This document shows positions 13,254 to 24,145 of a DNA stretch of 64,000 nt, in pieces; the first letter of the stretch is position 1, and every line of letters starts with the position of its first letter. The notes beneath the pieces were generated by a model, which was not told the DNA's origin, made no database searches, and worked only from the letters and a program-made list of their open reading frames with translations. This DNA is from an uncultured Phocaeicola sp. (GTDB lineage: Bacteria > Bacteroidota > Bacteroidia > Bacteroidales > Bacteroidaceae). The position numbers and the translations under genes are program-made. The DNA is taken from contig CALUKX010000003.1 of NCBI GenBank assembly GCA_944321335.1, forward strand, positions 41,546 to 105,545. Reading direction: 5' to 3'.

Positions 13254-15932
13254 CTAACAACGTCCGTTGTCGTCAATCAGTTTGCTGATTTCTTCGTTGA
13301 AGGTATCCAGCTTCATCAGTTGTTCCAGGGTGATGTGCATACGCCAACGCCAGTAGTGTCGCGGATTGGCCGGAACGTTGATGCGTTCGCTTTCCACGTT
13401 CGGGTTTCGGATAGCTTCATCCATCGAGGTCCAGTCTTGCCAGGTCAGGATGCAAAGCATGGACGGCGATTGCAGATGGCGGTTGATGATGTCTTTGCAC
13501 AGCCATCCCGGCGCCTGTTGCGGCACATCGCCCCAATGACCCAACTCGTTGTGGTAGAAACGTTCGGTTACACCGCGATCTTCTTCCCACCATCCGCGGA
13601 GTGTTGACATATCGTGGGTGCCGATGGTACAAACCGAGCGGAACGGATAGGCATATACATGACCGAATTCGTATTCGGGGTTCTTCGGCATGCGTTGGAT
13701 TTCGAGCGACAGGATCTGTAGCTGGTCCATTACCCAAGGTACACAGTCGGGCACCATTCCCAAGTCTTCGCCGCATACCAACATCGGGGTCGATTGGGTG
13801 AGGATAGGAAGTTTCTTCATGGCTTCCTTGTACCAGAATTCGTTGTGACGCTGATAGTAATAATGATTGTAAAGACGGTTGAATGTTTCCTTTTCCTGCC
13901 AGTTGAGGCGATGGTAAGCGAAATCGTTCTGCACGCCGATACGCGGATGATACATTTCCGGGTTCTTGCGGTCGGGGATAAAGAGTACATCGCTGATCAA
14001 GGCATAGAGTCCTTCTTTCAGGTCGCAGCTTTCCTTGTCTTTCTTTCCGGCAAAGTAGGCTTCCACTTTACGTTGGGTGTCGAATTCGGGACGCATTTCA
14101 TAAAGATCGTCGTGCAACGGCTGTATGAATGTTTCCTTTACCAGTTCGGCTTTGTCGCCGAACATCGTATTGATCATATATTCGCTGATGTACGGCCGGG
14201 TCATGGATTCCTTGTTGAAGTTGAGTCCGAAACTCCGTATCTCTTCTTCACTCATCGGCATGGATGGGGAGAACTGTCCCAACAGACCATGTACAGAATG
14301 GCTCGGAATTTCCCAGATGCGGAAGAATCCCAGAATGTGGTCGATACGGTAGGCTGTGAAGTATTCCGACATCTTGGCGAAACGACGACGCCACCAGAGG
14401 TAGTTGTCTTTCTCCATCACATCCCAGTTGTAGGTCGGGAAGCCCCAGTTCTGTCCTTTTGTCGAGAAGGCATCGGGTGGAGCGCCAGCTTGGCCGTTCA
14501 TGTTGAAATAGTACGGTTCTATCCACGCTTCCACACTGGTACGGCTGATTCCGATAGGAATATCACCTTTCACTATCACACCTTTCTTGCGGCCGTAGTC
14601 GCAGGCTTTCAACAGCTGCAGATGCAGTTCGTATTGCACGAAATAATAGAAGGCGATTTCATCGTACCATTCGTTCCGGTCGCTGCAAAGTTCTTCGATG
14701 GCCGTGGCTTCGTATGTGCTGAATTCGGGCCATTCATTGAAGTCGGGTGTGCCGAATTTGTCGCGCAGGTAGCTGAAGGCTGCATACGGCAGCAACCAGT
14801 CCTTGTTGTCGGCGAAGAACCGTTTGAAATCGTCCGAGTTCAGGATGAGTTCCTTTTCCTGTTGGAAGATATCTTTCAGATATCCTCGTTTGTATTTGTT
14901 CACTTCCTCGTAGTCCACTTGCGAAAGTGCGTTGAGGCGGATGCGTTCCTTTTCATACATTTCCGCTTTCTGCACATCTTTCAATGCCGGTAATTGGCGG
15001 AGGTCGGTGTACATCGGGTGGAAAGCATAGATCGAGATGCTGTTGTACGGGTATGAGTCGACCCAGGTTCCGGTCATCGAGGTATCATTGATGGGCAGAA
15101 TCTGTACAGCTTTCTGATGGGTATGTGCAGCCCATTCGATGAATGTCTTCAAATCTCCGAAATCGCCTACACCGTAGCTTCCTTCCGAACGGAGGGAGAA
15201 CACCGGGATGGCCGTTCCGGCAATCTTCTGCACCGGCAGGTTGAAGAAGACTTCGTTTTCCATCGGAAGATAGGTCTCGCCTCGCATCAGCGGTTGGATG
15301 TGGAAGGTATGGTTATTGCAGCACTCCCATTCGGTTACGGCTCCGGTCTTTGAGTCGATCGCTACAAACTTGTATTCGAAGGGGTATTCAAGAATCGATG
15401 CATCGAGGGTGAGGTGCCATACGTTGGGGGCTACTTCCTGCATCCGCAACGGGCGGCAGTATTCCCAATTCCCCAAGGCATTGCAACTTCCTATCAGACC
15501 CAGTTCCTGCTGGCGGTTGTATAATCCCGGGCAAAGGGCACGGAAGGTGATGCAACTTCCCACATGGTCGTTCAATTTGGCCGGTTCCGTACAAGGATGA
15601 GGTTCATTGAAAGCCGAACTGTACTTGAATGCATCGGCTGGCAGGTCTCGCCAGCAATCGTCGATAATGTAATGTTGTTGCTGTGCGTTGCCTATGTCGA
15701 ACGAATGGGGGATAGCTCCCAGTTCCCGACGTACGCAAGTATCTCCGCAGAAGACGCCATAGCGGTAGGTGATTTGCTTGACTCCCTGAGGCAACTCATA
15801 TTCGCTAGTGCCTAGCCAGTCGATACCGTTACGGGTGGAGAGTACAATCGAATGTGCTTCATCGTCGTTTATGATGACGCGGATGTTCTCGCCCCATACC
15901 GTACGGTATTGGATTCGGAATGTCAGTTTCAT
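13254..15932 (-). CDS. malQ: 4-alpha-glucanotransferase (amylomaltase, GH77) with N-terminal CBM20 domains
   Basis: Cytoplasmic disproportionating enzyme that transfers glucan chains between maltooligosaccharides and releases glucose. The 892 residues start with two starch-binding CBM20-like domains (about 1-105 and 125-225), then the GH77 barrel with a large internal insertion, as in plant DPE2-type enzymes. Catalytic residues are intact: D531 (AYRIDHILGFF), E722 (VCGEDLGMVP) and D774 (GTHDMSTLRGW). No signal peptide is seen. Its promoter carries the same paired boxes as susA and susB, so it should be induced with the sus genes and act on imported maltodextrins. Confidence 0.93.
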   Translation of the reverse strand: MKLTFRIQYRTVWGENIRVIINDDEAHSIVLSTRNGIDWLGTSEYELPQGVKQITYRYGVFCGDTCVRRELGAIPHSFDIGNAQQQHYIIDDCWRDLPADAFKYSSAFNEPHPCTEPAKLNDHVGSCITFRALCPGLYNRQQELGLIGSCNALGNWEYCRPLRMQEVAPNVWHLTLDASILEYPFEYKFVAIDSKTGAVTEWECCNNHTFHIQPLMRGETYLPMENEVFFNLPVQKIAGTAIPVFSLRSEGSYGVGDFGDLKTFIEWAAHTHQKAVQILPINDTSMTGTWVDSYPYNSISIYAFHPMYTDLRQLPALKDVQKAEMYEKERIRLNALSQVDYEEVNKYKRGYLKDIFQQEKELILNSDDFKRFFADNKDWLLPYAAFSYLRDKFGTPDFNEWPEFSTYEATAIEELCSDRNEWYDEIAFYYFVQYELHLQLLKACDYGRKKGVIVKGDIPIGISRTSVEAWIEPYYFNMNGQAGAPPDAFSTKGQNWGFPTYNWDVMEKDNYLWWRRRFAKMSEYFTAYRIDHILGFFRIWEIPSHSVHGLLGQFSPSMPMSEEEIRSFGLNFNKESMTRPYISEYMINTMFGDKAELVKETFIQPLHDDLYEMRPEFDTQRKVEAYFAGKKDKESCDLKEGLYALISDVLFIPDRKNPEMYHPRIGVQNDFAYHRLNWQEKETFNRLYNHYYYQRHNEFWYKEAMKKLPILTQSTPMLVCGEDLGMVPDCVPWVMDQLQILSLEIQRMPKNPEYEFGHVYAYPFRSVCTIGTHDMSTLRGWWEEDRGVTERFYHNELGHWGDVPQQAPGWLCKDIINRHLQSPSMLCILTWQDWTSMDEAIRNPNVESERINVPANPRHYWRWRMHITLEQLMKLDTFNEEISKLIDDNGRC

Positions 15933-15974
15933 GTTATTCAGATATTAGTTGATTGTTGTTTTTCATTGTTTTTT

Positions 15975-16094
15975 CAAAAATAATGAATTTAGGGATAATA
16001 TACTTTTGTCAATGGTGAAAATATAAAGTGTTTTAAAGCAAAATATGTGTTGTAGCATACTCTGATGAGGATTTGATGGAAGAAGAATATAAAT
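15975..16094 (-). promoter_or_regulatory. GH77 promoter with paired candidate operators
   Basis: The minus-strand -7 box TATTTTTG is at 15975-15982, 43 nt before the ATG. The proximal box TGAAAATATAAAG has its core at 16021-16028, 46 bp from the -7 box. The distal core ATATAAAT is at 16087-16094, 66 bp further on. This repeats the susA/susB architecture more than 10 kb away and across genes of both strands. Confidence 0.65.
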
Positions 16095-16100
16095 GTGTAG

Positions 16101-16140
16101 AAAGAAAAAAGCTCCGGATGTCGGTCGACTTCCGGAGCTT
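16101..16140 (-). terminator. Terminator after gyrB
   Basis: A perfect 10-bp stem AAGCTCCGGA / TCCGGAGCTT (16109-16118 with 16131-16140) is followed on the minus strand by a T-rich run (complement of 16101-16110). Confidence 0.88.
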
Positions 16141-16199
16141 CCCTCATTGTAAGATGTGAGGATGGATTTTGTTAATGAATTAAGTTATACAAAGCTTGC

Positions 16200-18176
<1,977 letters not shown>

Positions 18177-18194
18177 CTAGTTACTTAAAACGCT

Positions 18195-18202
18195 CAAAGA
18201 TA
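18195..18202 (-). promoter_or_regulatory. gyrB -7 promoter element
   Basis: TATCTTTG (minus strand) matches TAnnTTTG perfectly, 31 nt before the gyrB ATG. No TTTG is found 19 bp upstream, so only half the promoter is recognisable. Confidence 0.45.
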
Positions 18203-18318
18203 CTAAAAAACTCTCAAATGGAGAGCCTGCAATAACCTAAAAATGGTAAAAAATATGAGAAGGGAATGAACCTTTTTCAGGAGTCGGATGAAACCGGCAG
18301 GGTAGACACAAACGACAA

Positions 18319-18345
18319 AAGGCCGAACCTTTCAGGTCCAGCCTT
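18319..18345 (-). terminator. Terminator after rpsT
   Basis: Stem AAGGC...ACCT / AGGT...GCCTT followed on the minus strand by TTTTG, 25 nt past the rpsT stop. Confidence 0.7.
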
Positions 18346-18369
18346 AATATCTTTAAGTTAAGCAATTAC

Positions 18370-18624
18370 TTAAGCCAATTTAGCGATGTGTGCAGCCAAT
18401 TTTGACTTCAAGTTTGCAGCCTTGTTCTTGTGGATGATGTTGCGCTTAGCCAACTTATCCAACATTTTCTGTACGTTAGGGAACAATGCTACAGCTTCTG
18501 CTTTCTCAGTAGTTGCACGAAGTTTCTTCACTGCATTACGCATGGTTTTAGCATAATATCTGTTGTGAAGTCTTCTCTTTTCTTCTTGTCTAATTCTTTT
18601 GATAGATGATTTGTGATTTGCCAT
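18370..18624 (-). CDS. rpsT: 30S ribosomal protein S20
   Basis: Small basic ribosomal protein of 84 residues that binds 16S rRNA early in 30S assembly. The start [20 protein letters not shown] and the Lys/Arg/Ala-rich helices are typical. It lies 43 nt downstream of tRNA-Glu on the same strand with no promoter between, so both probably share the tRNA promoter. A terminator follows. Confidence 0.96.
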   Translation of the reverse strand: MANHKSSIKRIRQEEKRRLHNRYYAKTMRNAVKKLRATTEKAEAVALFPNVQKMLDKLAKRNIIHKNKAANLKSKLAAHIAKLA

Positions 18625-18667
18625 CTCGACTAATCTTTAAATGTTGTTCGTGATCTTGTTTATTATG

Positions 18668-18739
18668 TAGCCCGTGGGGGAATCGAACCCCCCTTTCAAG
18701 AATGAAAATCTTGCGTCCTAACCGATAGACGAACGGGCC
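18668..18739 (-). tRNA. tRNA-Glu (anticodon TTC)
   Basis: A 72-nt cloverleaf reads from 18739 to 18668 on the minus strand. The acceptor GGCCCGT pairs with ACGGGCT (closing G-U pair), the anticodon arm is CAAGA-TTTTCAT-TCTTG with anticodon TTC, and the T-arm loop is GTTCGATTC. The CCA end is not encoded. Confidence 0.96.
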
Positions 18740-18798
18740 ATCCTTTCAGGAAGAACTCCTGATGCTTTACGAGGATATGTATCTCTCGTTTGCGGATG

Positions 18799-18829
18799 CA
18801 AAGGTATGAAGAATTTTCATTCTACCAAA
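18799..18829 (-). promoter_or_regulatory. tRNA-Glu/rpsT promoter, perfect Bacteroidota consensus
   Basis: On the minus strand, TTTG (18829-18826), exactly 19 bp, then TACCTTTG (18806-18799). The predicted start of transcription is about 60 nt ahead of the mature tRNA 5' end. Confidence 0.8.
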
Positions 18830-18878
18830 ACATTCAAGCAATTTTTTTTCAAAATCTCTCGTTTTCACCGGAAAGGTT

Positions 18879-18886
18879 TATCTTTG
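18879..18886 (+). promoter_or_regulatory. recO -7 promoter element
   Basis: TATCTTTG, a perfect TAnnTTTG, 25 nt before the recO ATG; no clear -33 box. Confidence 0.45.
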
Positions 18887-18910
18887 CAATTACAACTGGG
18901 ATAGTGAATT

Positions 18911-19633
18911 ATGTTACAGAAACTTGTGGGAGTGGTACTCCATACGGTGAAATACAGCGATAAGCAGAATATCGTCCATATTTATACGGAGCAGGGGGGG
19001 AGGATGTCTTTTCTCGTGCCGGCCCAACGTTCCAAGCGTTCGATGGTGAGGCAGGTGTTGTTCCAACCGTTGTCGCTGGTGGAGTTTGATGCCGATATCC
19101 GTCCGAAGTCGGGGCTGCATCCCGTGAAGGAGGCGAAGGCGTGGTATCTGTTCCAGTCGTTGCCGTACGATCCGTACAAGTCGGCCATTGCCATGTTCCT
19201 TTCGGAGTTTCTGTATCGTGCGTTGAAGGAGGAGACCGACAACGAGGCTTTGTTTTCCTACCTTATCAATTCCATCCAGTGGCTGGATGCATGTGATTCG
19301 AATTTTGCCAATTTCCATCTGGTTTTCCTGATGCGCTTGTCGCGTTTTCTGGGATTGTATCCGAATATGGATGATTATGCCGATGGTTGTTATTTCGATA
19401 TGATGAATGCTTGTTTCGTTCAGAACCAGCCTCTTCACGGTATGTTTATCCGTCCCGAGGAGTCAGCCAGGTTGCGGAATCTGATGCGAATGAATTACGA
19501 TACCATGCATCTGTTCGGGATGAACCGTATGGAACGTAACCGTTGTCTGGATATCATAAACGAGTATTATCGCTTGCATTTACCCGATTTCCCCGAGTTG
19601 AAATCGTTGCGTGTCCTTCAGGAATTGTTCTGA
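18911..19633 (+). CDS. recO: DNA repair protein RecO
   Basis: Mediator of the RecFOR recombination pathway; it loads RecA onto SSB-coated DNA. The 240 residues open with the N-terminal OB-fold typical of the family ([23 protein letters not shown] split across the first strands), then [14 protein letters not shown], and end in the helical domain. It lies opposite tRNA-Glu, with its own -7 box. The family is poorly conserved, but length and the N-terminal motif agree. Confidence 0.88.
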   Translation: MLQKLVGVVLHTVKYSDKQNIVHIYTEQGGRMSFLVPAQRSKRSMVRQVLFQPLSLVEFDADIRPKSGLHPVKEAKAWYLFQSLPYDPYKSAIAMFLSEFLYRALKEETDNEALFSYLINSIQWLDACDSNFANFHLVFLMRLSRFLGLYPNMDDYADGCYFDMMNACFVQNQPLHGMFIRPEESARLRNLMRMNYDTMHLFGMNRMERNRCLDIINEYYRLHLPDFPELKSLRVLQELF

Positions 19634-20018
19634 ACGATTTGACGTTTCGGGTAGAAATTCATGATATCCTTTCAGAAAGTTCATCAAATTTTGTTCTGTT
19701 TGTCAAGGCGTTCGGACTCATGCGCCTTGTCATATCAAGCAATCTCCCTTGATATTTCTGAAGATATCCCTTGGAATATTCCGGAAATGTCAAGACATTT
19801 GGGCTTCAAATGGCTACAGTTCTGAATCATCTGTCCGCTTGGAGACAAAAAATGTGTCAAAACCAAGCTTCTTTTTCTGCTACAGTGTGAAGGGTGGTGA
19901 ACCGTTGTGAAGGGAAAGTGAAACGTTTTTGCCTCTCCTTTCACAGTAACCTGCATACTATCAGCATGTTATGCGGTGAAGCCTGAATTTGGCACATTTT
20001 TATATTTCTGAGGGTATA
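19634..20018. other. 385-bp gap between convergent recO and yqeY-like gene
   Basis: No supported gene. A weak hairpin AAGGCG/CGCCTT sits near 19704-19726. From about 19883 to 19945 the sequence is rich in GTGAAGG / GTGAA units, with an inverted CTTTCAC at 19938-19944. It could be a decayed dispersed repeat. A 73-codon minus-strand reading frame here has no recognisable features. Confidence 0.4.
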
Positions 20019-20468
20019 TCAGCCCAGAAGTTCCTTTACCTTGGCCGAGATGGCACGTCCTTCAGCCAGTCCGGCAAGTTCTTTAGTTGCAACGCCCATC
20101 ACCTTACCCATATCCTTGCCGCTGGTAGCTCCTACACGGGCGATGATTTCCTTCAGCTTGGCTTCGAGTTCTTCAGCCGAAAGCTGTTTCGGGAGGTAGG
20201 TTTCAATGACGCGGACCTGAGCCATTTCTTCTTCTGCCAGATCGGCACGGCCTTGGCTTTCGTAAACGGCAGCCGAGTCCTTACCCTGTTTTACCAATTT
20301 CTGCATAATCTTCAGTGCTGCGTCGTCGGTCAGTGTATCGTTTGCTCCCGGAGCGGTTTTCGCTTCGAGGAAGTTTTTCTTTACATTGCGCAAGGTTTCC
20401 AGACGGACCTTGTCCTTGGCTTTCATAGCCTCCTTGATATCGTTGCTGATTTGATCGAATAAATCCAT
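20019..20468 (-). CDS. GatB/YqeY-domain protein
   Basis: A 149-residue cytoplasmic protein of the YqeY family, related to the tail domain of amidotransferase GatB. It begins MDLFDQISNDIKEAMKAKDKVRLETLR, split by the usual helical hairpin, and ends with GKDMGKVMGVATKELAG, the family's C-terminal motif. It lies 27 nt downstream of ftsZ on the same strand and is probably at the tail of that transcript. A role in tRNA amidation is not established for stand-alone members. Confidence 0.88.
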   Translation of the reverse strand: MDLFDQISNDIKEAMKAKDKVRLETLRNVKKNFLEAKTAPGANDTLTDDAALKIMQKLVKQGKDSAAVYESQGRADLAEEEMAQVRVIETYLPKQLSAEELEAKLKEIIARVGATSGKDMGKVMGVATKELAGLAEGRAISAKVKELLG

Positions 20469-20495
20469 ATCGTTGTATTTTTTAATGTTATACGT

Positions 20496-21800
20496 TTAGA
20501 ATGTGATGGTCATTGAGCCCGCATCGTTCGTTTCCTGAGGTTGTGCCGACTGTCTTTCGGCGGTCGCTCTCGACTGGATAGCTTCCAGAATGGTTTTCGA
20601 ACGCTGGTAGGTCGGTGTCGTTTCCACCATACTGATGATATCGTCGTTGTCGAGGTCATCTTGAGTGAAAATATACACGTTGACGCGGCGGCGTTTGTTG
20701 CTTCCGCGCGTACCTTCACCGTAATACTTTGTACGGCGGTCGTCACGACGCTGTTCTTCTTCTTCTTCCTGTTCCAGACGCTGCTGTTCTTCTGCAGAAC
20801 GTTTGCTCAGTACGTTTTCCATTCCGGGAACGTCCTTGATGCCGAAACCTGTAGCCAGAATGGTGAATTTTACCTTGTCGCCCAGATTGTCGTCGATGTA
20901 AAGTCCCCATTTGGTCTCCACATTTTTGCCGAAGCGGCTCATGAACTCATGAACTTCATTCATTTCTTCCATCATGAGGTCGCTCTTGCCGCTATAGGAG
21001 ATGTTGAACAGTATCTTCTTCGAATTGAAGATATCGTTGTTGTTCAGCAACGGTGAATGAAGAGCATCACTTATAGCTTGAGTGACACGTCCTTCCCCTT
21101 CTCCGAAACCGGTACTCATGATTGCCACACCGCCGTCTTTCAACACGGTTTTCACGTCGTTGAAGTCGAGGTTGATCTTACCACGGATGGTGATGATTTC
21201 TGCAATGCTCTTGGCTGCAATCGACAAGGTATCATCGGCTTTGCCGAATGCGTTGATTACGCTCAGGTCGGAATATACGTCACGGAGACGTTCGTTGTTG
21301 ATGACCAGCAAGGCATCGACATGCTTGCTCATCTCTTCCACACCGTCGAGTGCCTGGTCGATCTTCTTGTTGCCTTCGAACAGGAACGGAATGGTTACGA
21401 TACCTACTGTAAGGATATCCATATCCTTAGCTGTCTTGGCGATGATCGGTGCAGCACCTGTACCGGTTCCACCGCCCATACCGGCTGTGATGAAAGCCAT
21501 CTTACAACCGTCGTTCAGCATGTTCTTTACATCCTCCAGACTTTCTTCGGCTGCAGCCTTTGCGCGTTCCGGGCGGTTGCCGGCTCCCAGGCCTTCCTTG
21601 CCCAGCTGGATCTTGATGGGGACAGGCGACTCGTCGAGTGCCTGGTTATCTGTATTGCAGACCACGAATGTTACATCGTGGATACCTTCTCTGTACATGT
21701 GGTTGACAGCGTTGCCGCCACCACCGCCTACACCGATTACCTTGATGATGCTCGGTGTACCACTTTGGAAATCGAATGGCATTGTTGATTCGTCTGACAT
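20496..21800 (-). CDS. ftsZ: Cell division protein FtsZ
   Basis: Tubulin-like GTPase that builds the division ring. In its 434 residues, the GTP-binding signature GMGGGTGTGAAPIIA and the N-terminal VGGGGGNAVNHM are intact. After the globular core (about 1-330) comes a charged Glu/Arg-rich linker (EQQRLEQEEEEEQRRDDRR) and a C-terminal tail (DIISMVETTPTYQRSKTI). It follows ftsA by 32 nt at the end of the dcw cluster. Confidence 0.97.
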   Translation of the reverse strand: MSDESTMPFDFQSGTPSIIKVIGVGGGGGNAVNHMYREGIHDVTFVVCNTDNQALDESPVPIKIQLGKEGLGAGNRPERAKAAAEESLEDVKNMLNDGCKMAFITAGMGGGTGTGAAPIIAKTAKDMDILTVGIVTIPFLFEGNKKIDQALDGVEEMSKHVDALLVINNERLRDVYSDLSVINAFGKADDTLSIAAKSIAEIITIRGKINLDFNDVKTVLKDGGVAIMSTGFGEGEGRVTQAISDALHSPLLNNNDIFNSKKILFNISYSGKSDLMMEEMNEVHEFMSRFGKNVETKWGLYIDDNLGDKVKFTILATGFGIKDVPGMENVLSKRSAEEQQRLEQEEEEEQRRDDRRTKYYGEGTRGSNKRRRVNVYIFTQDDLDNDDIISMVETTPTYQRSKTILEAIQSRATAERQSAQPQETNDAGSMTITF

Positions 21801-21832
21801 AATTTTCCTTTCAGTTTATGCGGTGAATATTA

Positions 21833-23404
21833 TTAATCGTTCATAAGATCGTCTGCTCCGTCCTTCAGTCGGTTGATCCATTTGGTGAACGGATTGTTTT
21901 CTTTCTTCAGCTTCTTGATCTTTTCAGTGAGTTCTTCAATCTCATCCTGTTTATCATCGATGTTCATGTTTGCTGCAGCTTCAGCTTTTTCGAGAGCGTC
22001 GTTGAATTTCTTTTTGTTCATCAGCTTCGTGGCTTCAGCAATCAGCCCTTCACATTCCTTCAACCGTTTCTGGGCACGTTCCTTTTCCTGTTGAGCCTTC
22101 TGTTCTTCCAGGGCTTTGATGCGTGCGGCTTCTTCGGCTGCTGCTTTTTCCTGCTCGGCTTTGATCCGGGCTTCTTCGGCTTTCTTCTTTTCTTCCTCTT
22201 CCTTTTTCTGGAGGTCGTCGATAAAGTCAAGTTGGTGTCCCTTGCGAGGATCAATCTTGCAGCAGTTGTCTTTTCCTGCCATCAACAGTCCGATCAGCGT
22301 ATTGTGGGTTCCATCAGTCAGCCCGTAATAATCGTCTTGAAGTTCGATTTCTCCGGCCTGTGCGAAACGGATTTTTTCGATTTTGGTGATTTGTGTGAAA
22401 GCTTTGTCGAGGTTCGGAAGTTTTGCGGCCCCGCCGGTAAAGATTACACCGGCCAGTAACTTGTCGCTATAATCCGACAATACGATTTGGTTCCATACAT
22501 TTTCCAGAATTTCCTTGGTACGTGCTTCTACGATATCTTCAAGTTTCCGTGCACGGATGGAACATTTGCCTTCGATGGTATATTCTTTGTTCATATCCTC
22601 TTCTTCGGCCGGCTCTGTATAAGCGCTGGCATAACGAAGCTTGAGCTGTTCGGCATCTTCCTCTTCAATCTGAAGACTGCTGATATCCTTGGTAATGTTG
22701 CTGCTTCCTAAAGGTATGACAGCCAGGTGGCGGAGGATATTGTTCTTGTAAACGGAAACAGTGGTTGTATCTGCTCCGAAATCGATCAAAGCACAACCGG
22801 AACGTTTTTCGCTGGCAGTCAGCAGTGTATTGGCAGTAACCAATGGTGAAAGGAAGTAATCGGCTATTTCATATCCTGCCTGGCGGAAACATTGACGGAT
22901 ATTGCTCTTGACCGTATTGCGTGCAATGATGTTCAGGTAATGAGCTTCGATGCGTTCGGCTGGAATACCTACAGGTTCTGTAGTCAGTTGGTTATTGCCG
23001 ATCTTGTATTCCTGCGGTTCAATACCCAATATTTCCTGGTCTACCAGAGTAATCTGACGGTTGCTTTCCATCATACCGTCGATTAAGGCCTGTGAAATCT
23101 TTACCTCTTCGTTGGTCTGTTTGGTTTCGGTGTTCCGCATGCTGCGTACCGACTGTCCTCCTATACCTACATATACTTTCTTGATCGAAGCCTGAAGCTT
23201 GTCTTCAAGCTGGCCGATAATCGAGGTCAGGCATTGGGTGGTCTTGTCGAGGTTATAGATTACACCCTTTTTGATACAATCCGAAGAACGTTCACTGGCA
23301 TAGGCGAGAATCTGGATGGTTCCATCCGTATTCTTTTTTCCTGCAATACCAGTGATCTCGGTCGATCCAAGTTCAATTGCTGCTATAAAATCTGTTACTG
23401 CCAT
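21833..23404 (-). CDS. ftsA: Cell division protein FtsA with long coiled-coil C-terminal region
   Basis: Actin-like ATPase that ties FtsZ to the membrane. The core (about 1-395) shows AAIELGSTEITGIAG, ALIDFGADTTTVSVY and the phosphate motif VIFTGGAAKLPNLDKAF. At 523 residues it is about 100 longer than E. coli FtsA. The extra part is a highly charged coiled coil rich in Lys, Glu and Ala (about 400-505). An amphipathic end (NPFTKWINRLKDGADDL) is probably the membrane-targeting helix. It lies 3 nt from ftsQ and 32 nt from ftsZ. Confidence 0.95.
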   Translation of the reverse strand: MAVTDFIAAIELGSTEITGIAGKKNTDGTIQILAYASERSSDCIKKGVIYNLDKTTQCLTSIIGQLEDKLQASIKKVYVGIGGQSVRSMRNTETKQTNEEVKISQALIDGMMESNRQITLVDQEILGIEPQEYKIGNNQLTTEPVGIPAERIEAHYLNIIARNTVKSNIRQCFRQAGYEIADYFLSPLVTANTLLTASEKRSGCALIDFGADTTTVSVYKNNILRHLAVIPLGSSNITKDISSLQIEEEDAEQLKLRYASAYTEPAEEEDMNKEYTIEGKCSIRARKLEDIVEARTKEILENVWNQIVLSDYSDKLLAGVIFTGGAAKLPNLDKAFTQITKIEKIRFAQAGEIELQDDYYGLTDGTHNTLIGLLMAGKDNCCKIDPRKGHQLDFIDDLQKKEEEEKKKAEEARIKAEQEKAAAEEAARIKALEEQKAQQEKERAQKRLKECEGLIAEATKLMNKKKFNDALEKAEAAANMNIDDKQDEIEELTEKIKKLKKENNPFTKWINRLKDGADDLMND

Positions 23405-23407
23405 ATA

Positions 23408-24145
23408 TTACTTCGCTTTTTTTGTACAAATAATCTGATTGTTAAACTCTACGCTGATCCGCTCATATTTGTTCCATCCTACCTGGTTCAGCGCTTCTTT
23501 GTAGAATGTCTGCAATTTAGTGAATTTTTCGTTATAATCACCAGGTTTCCCCAAAAAGAGTATATGATTGCCCACACGCGGAATCAATTCCAACTCTTTC
23601 GTGGAAGTTACATGTACTTGTTCGATCTGTGCATTCCAGAATTTGTCGTCTTGCAGGAACTTTCCTAAAGGAAAAAGTTCTGTCTGAGCAAACTTCCTGT
23701 CGAAATTTCCGGTTGCTACCGCTACGTGAACGGCTTTTCCGGGTGCTTTCATGATTACCCCGTTGTTGTCGAGGTAATAGTCGTCGCCATTGTCGCTCAT
23801 GATACGTATAACAGGGATGCGTTGGTAGATATTAATTGCGATTTTCCCTCCCGAAGTGAGGTAACATTCTGCATTGCCTATGAATGGGTGTTTGGAGAGA
23901 ACATTCTCAAGCTGTCGTACGTTGATGTCCCCCAATCGTTTGCCGATAGGTAATATCTTACTTCCCTTGAGTATGGATCTGACTTCATCCTGGGTGATGA
24001 AACCGTAGTCGACACTGTCTTTGACAGTCAATTCCATACCCTTGCAAACCTGTTCGGCAGGCTTGTTGTTGAAGGCTGTCGCCGCTATGACGAGGTATGC
24101 GGCTATCAGAACCAGTACGCAGAGTATGAGAATCTTTTTTGTCAT
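23408..24145 (-). CDS. ftsQ: Cell division protein FtsQ
   Basis: Bitopic division protein of 245 residues. One N-terminal membrane helix (about 4-24) is followed by a periplasmic POTRA domain (YGFITQDEVRSILKG ... NAECYLTSGGKIAINIYQ) and a beta domain. Its start overlaps the murC stop by 4 nt (ATGA), so translation is likely coupled. Position between murC and ftsA is canonical. Confidence 0.92.
   Translation of the reverse strand: MTKKILILCVLVLIAAYLVIAATAFNNKPAEQVCKGMELTVKDSVDYGFITQDEVRSILKGSKILPIGKRLGDINVRQLENVLSKHPFIGNAECYLTSGGKIAINIYQRIPVIRIMSDNGDDYYLDNNGVIMKAPGKAVHVAVATGNFDRKFAQTELFPLGKFLQDDKFWNAQIEQVHVTSTKELELIPRVGNHILFLGKPGDYNEKFTKLQTFYKEALNQVGWNKYERISVEFNNQIICTKKAK

Noticed and set aside
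19735-19956. 73-codon minus-strand frame in the recO-yqeY gap
   Set aside because: Composition follows the local GTGAA repeat, with no domain and no promoter or start support.
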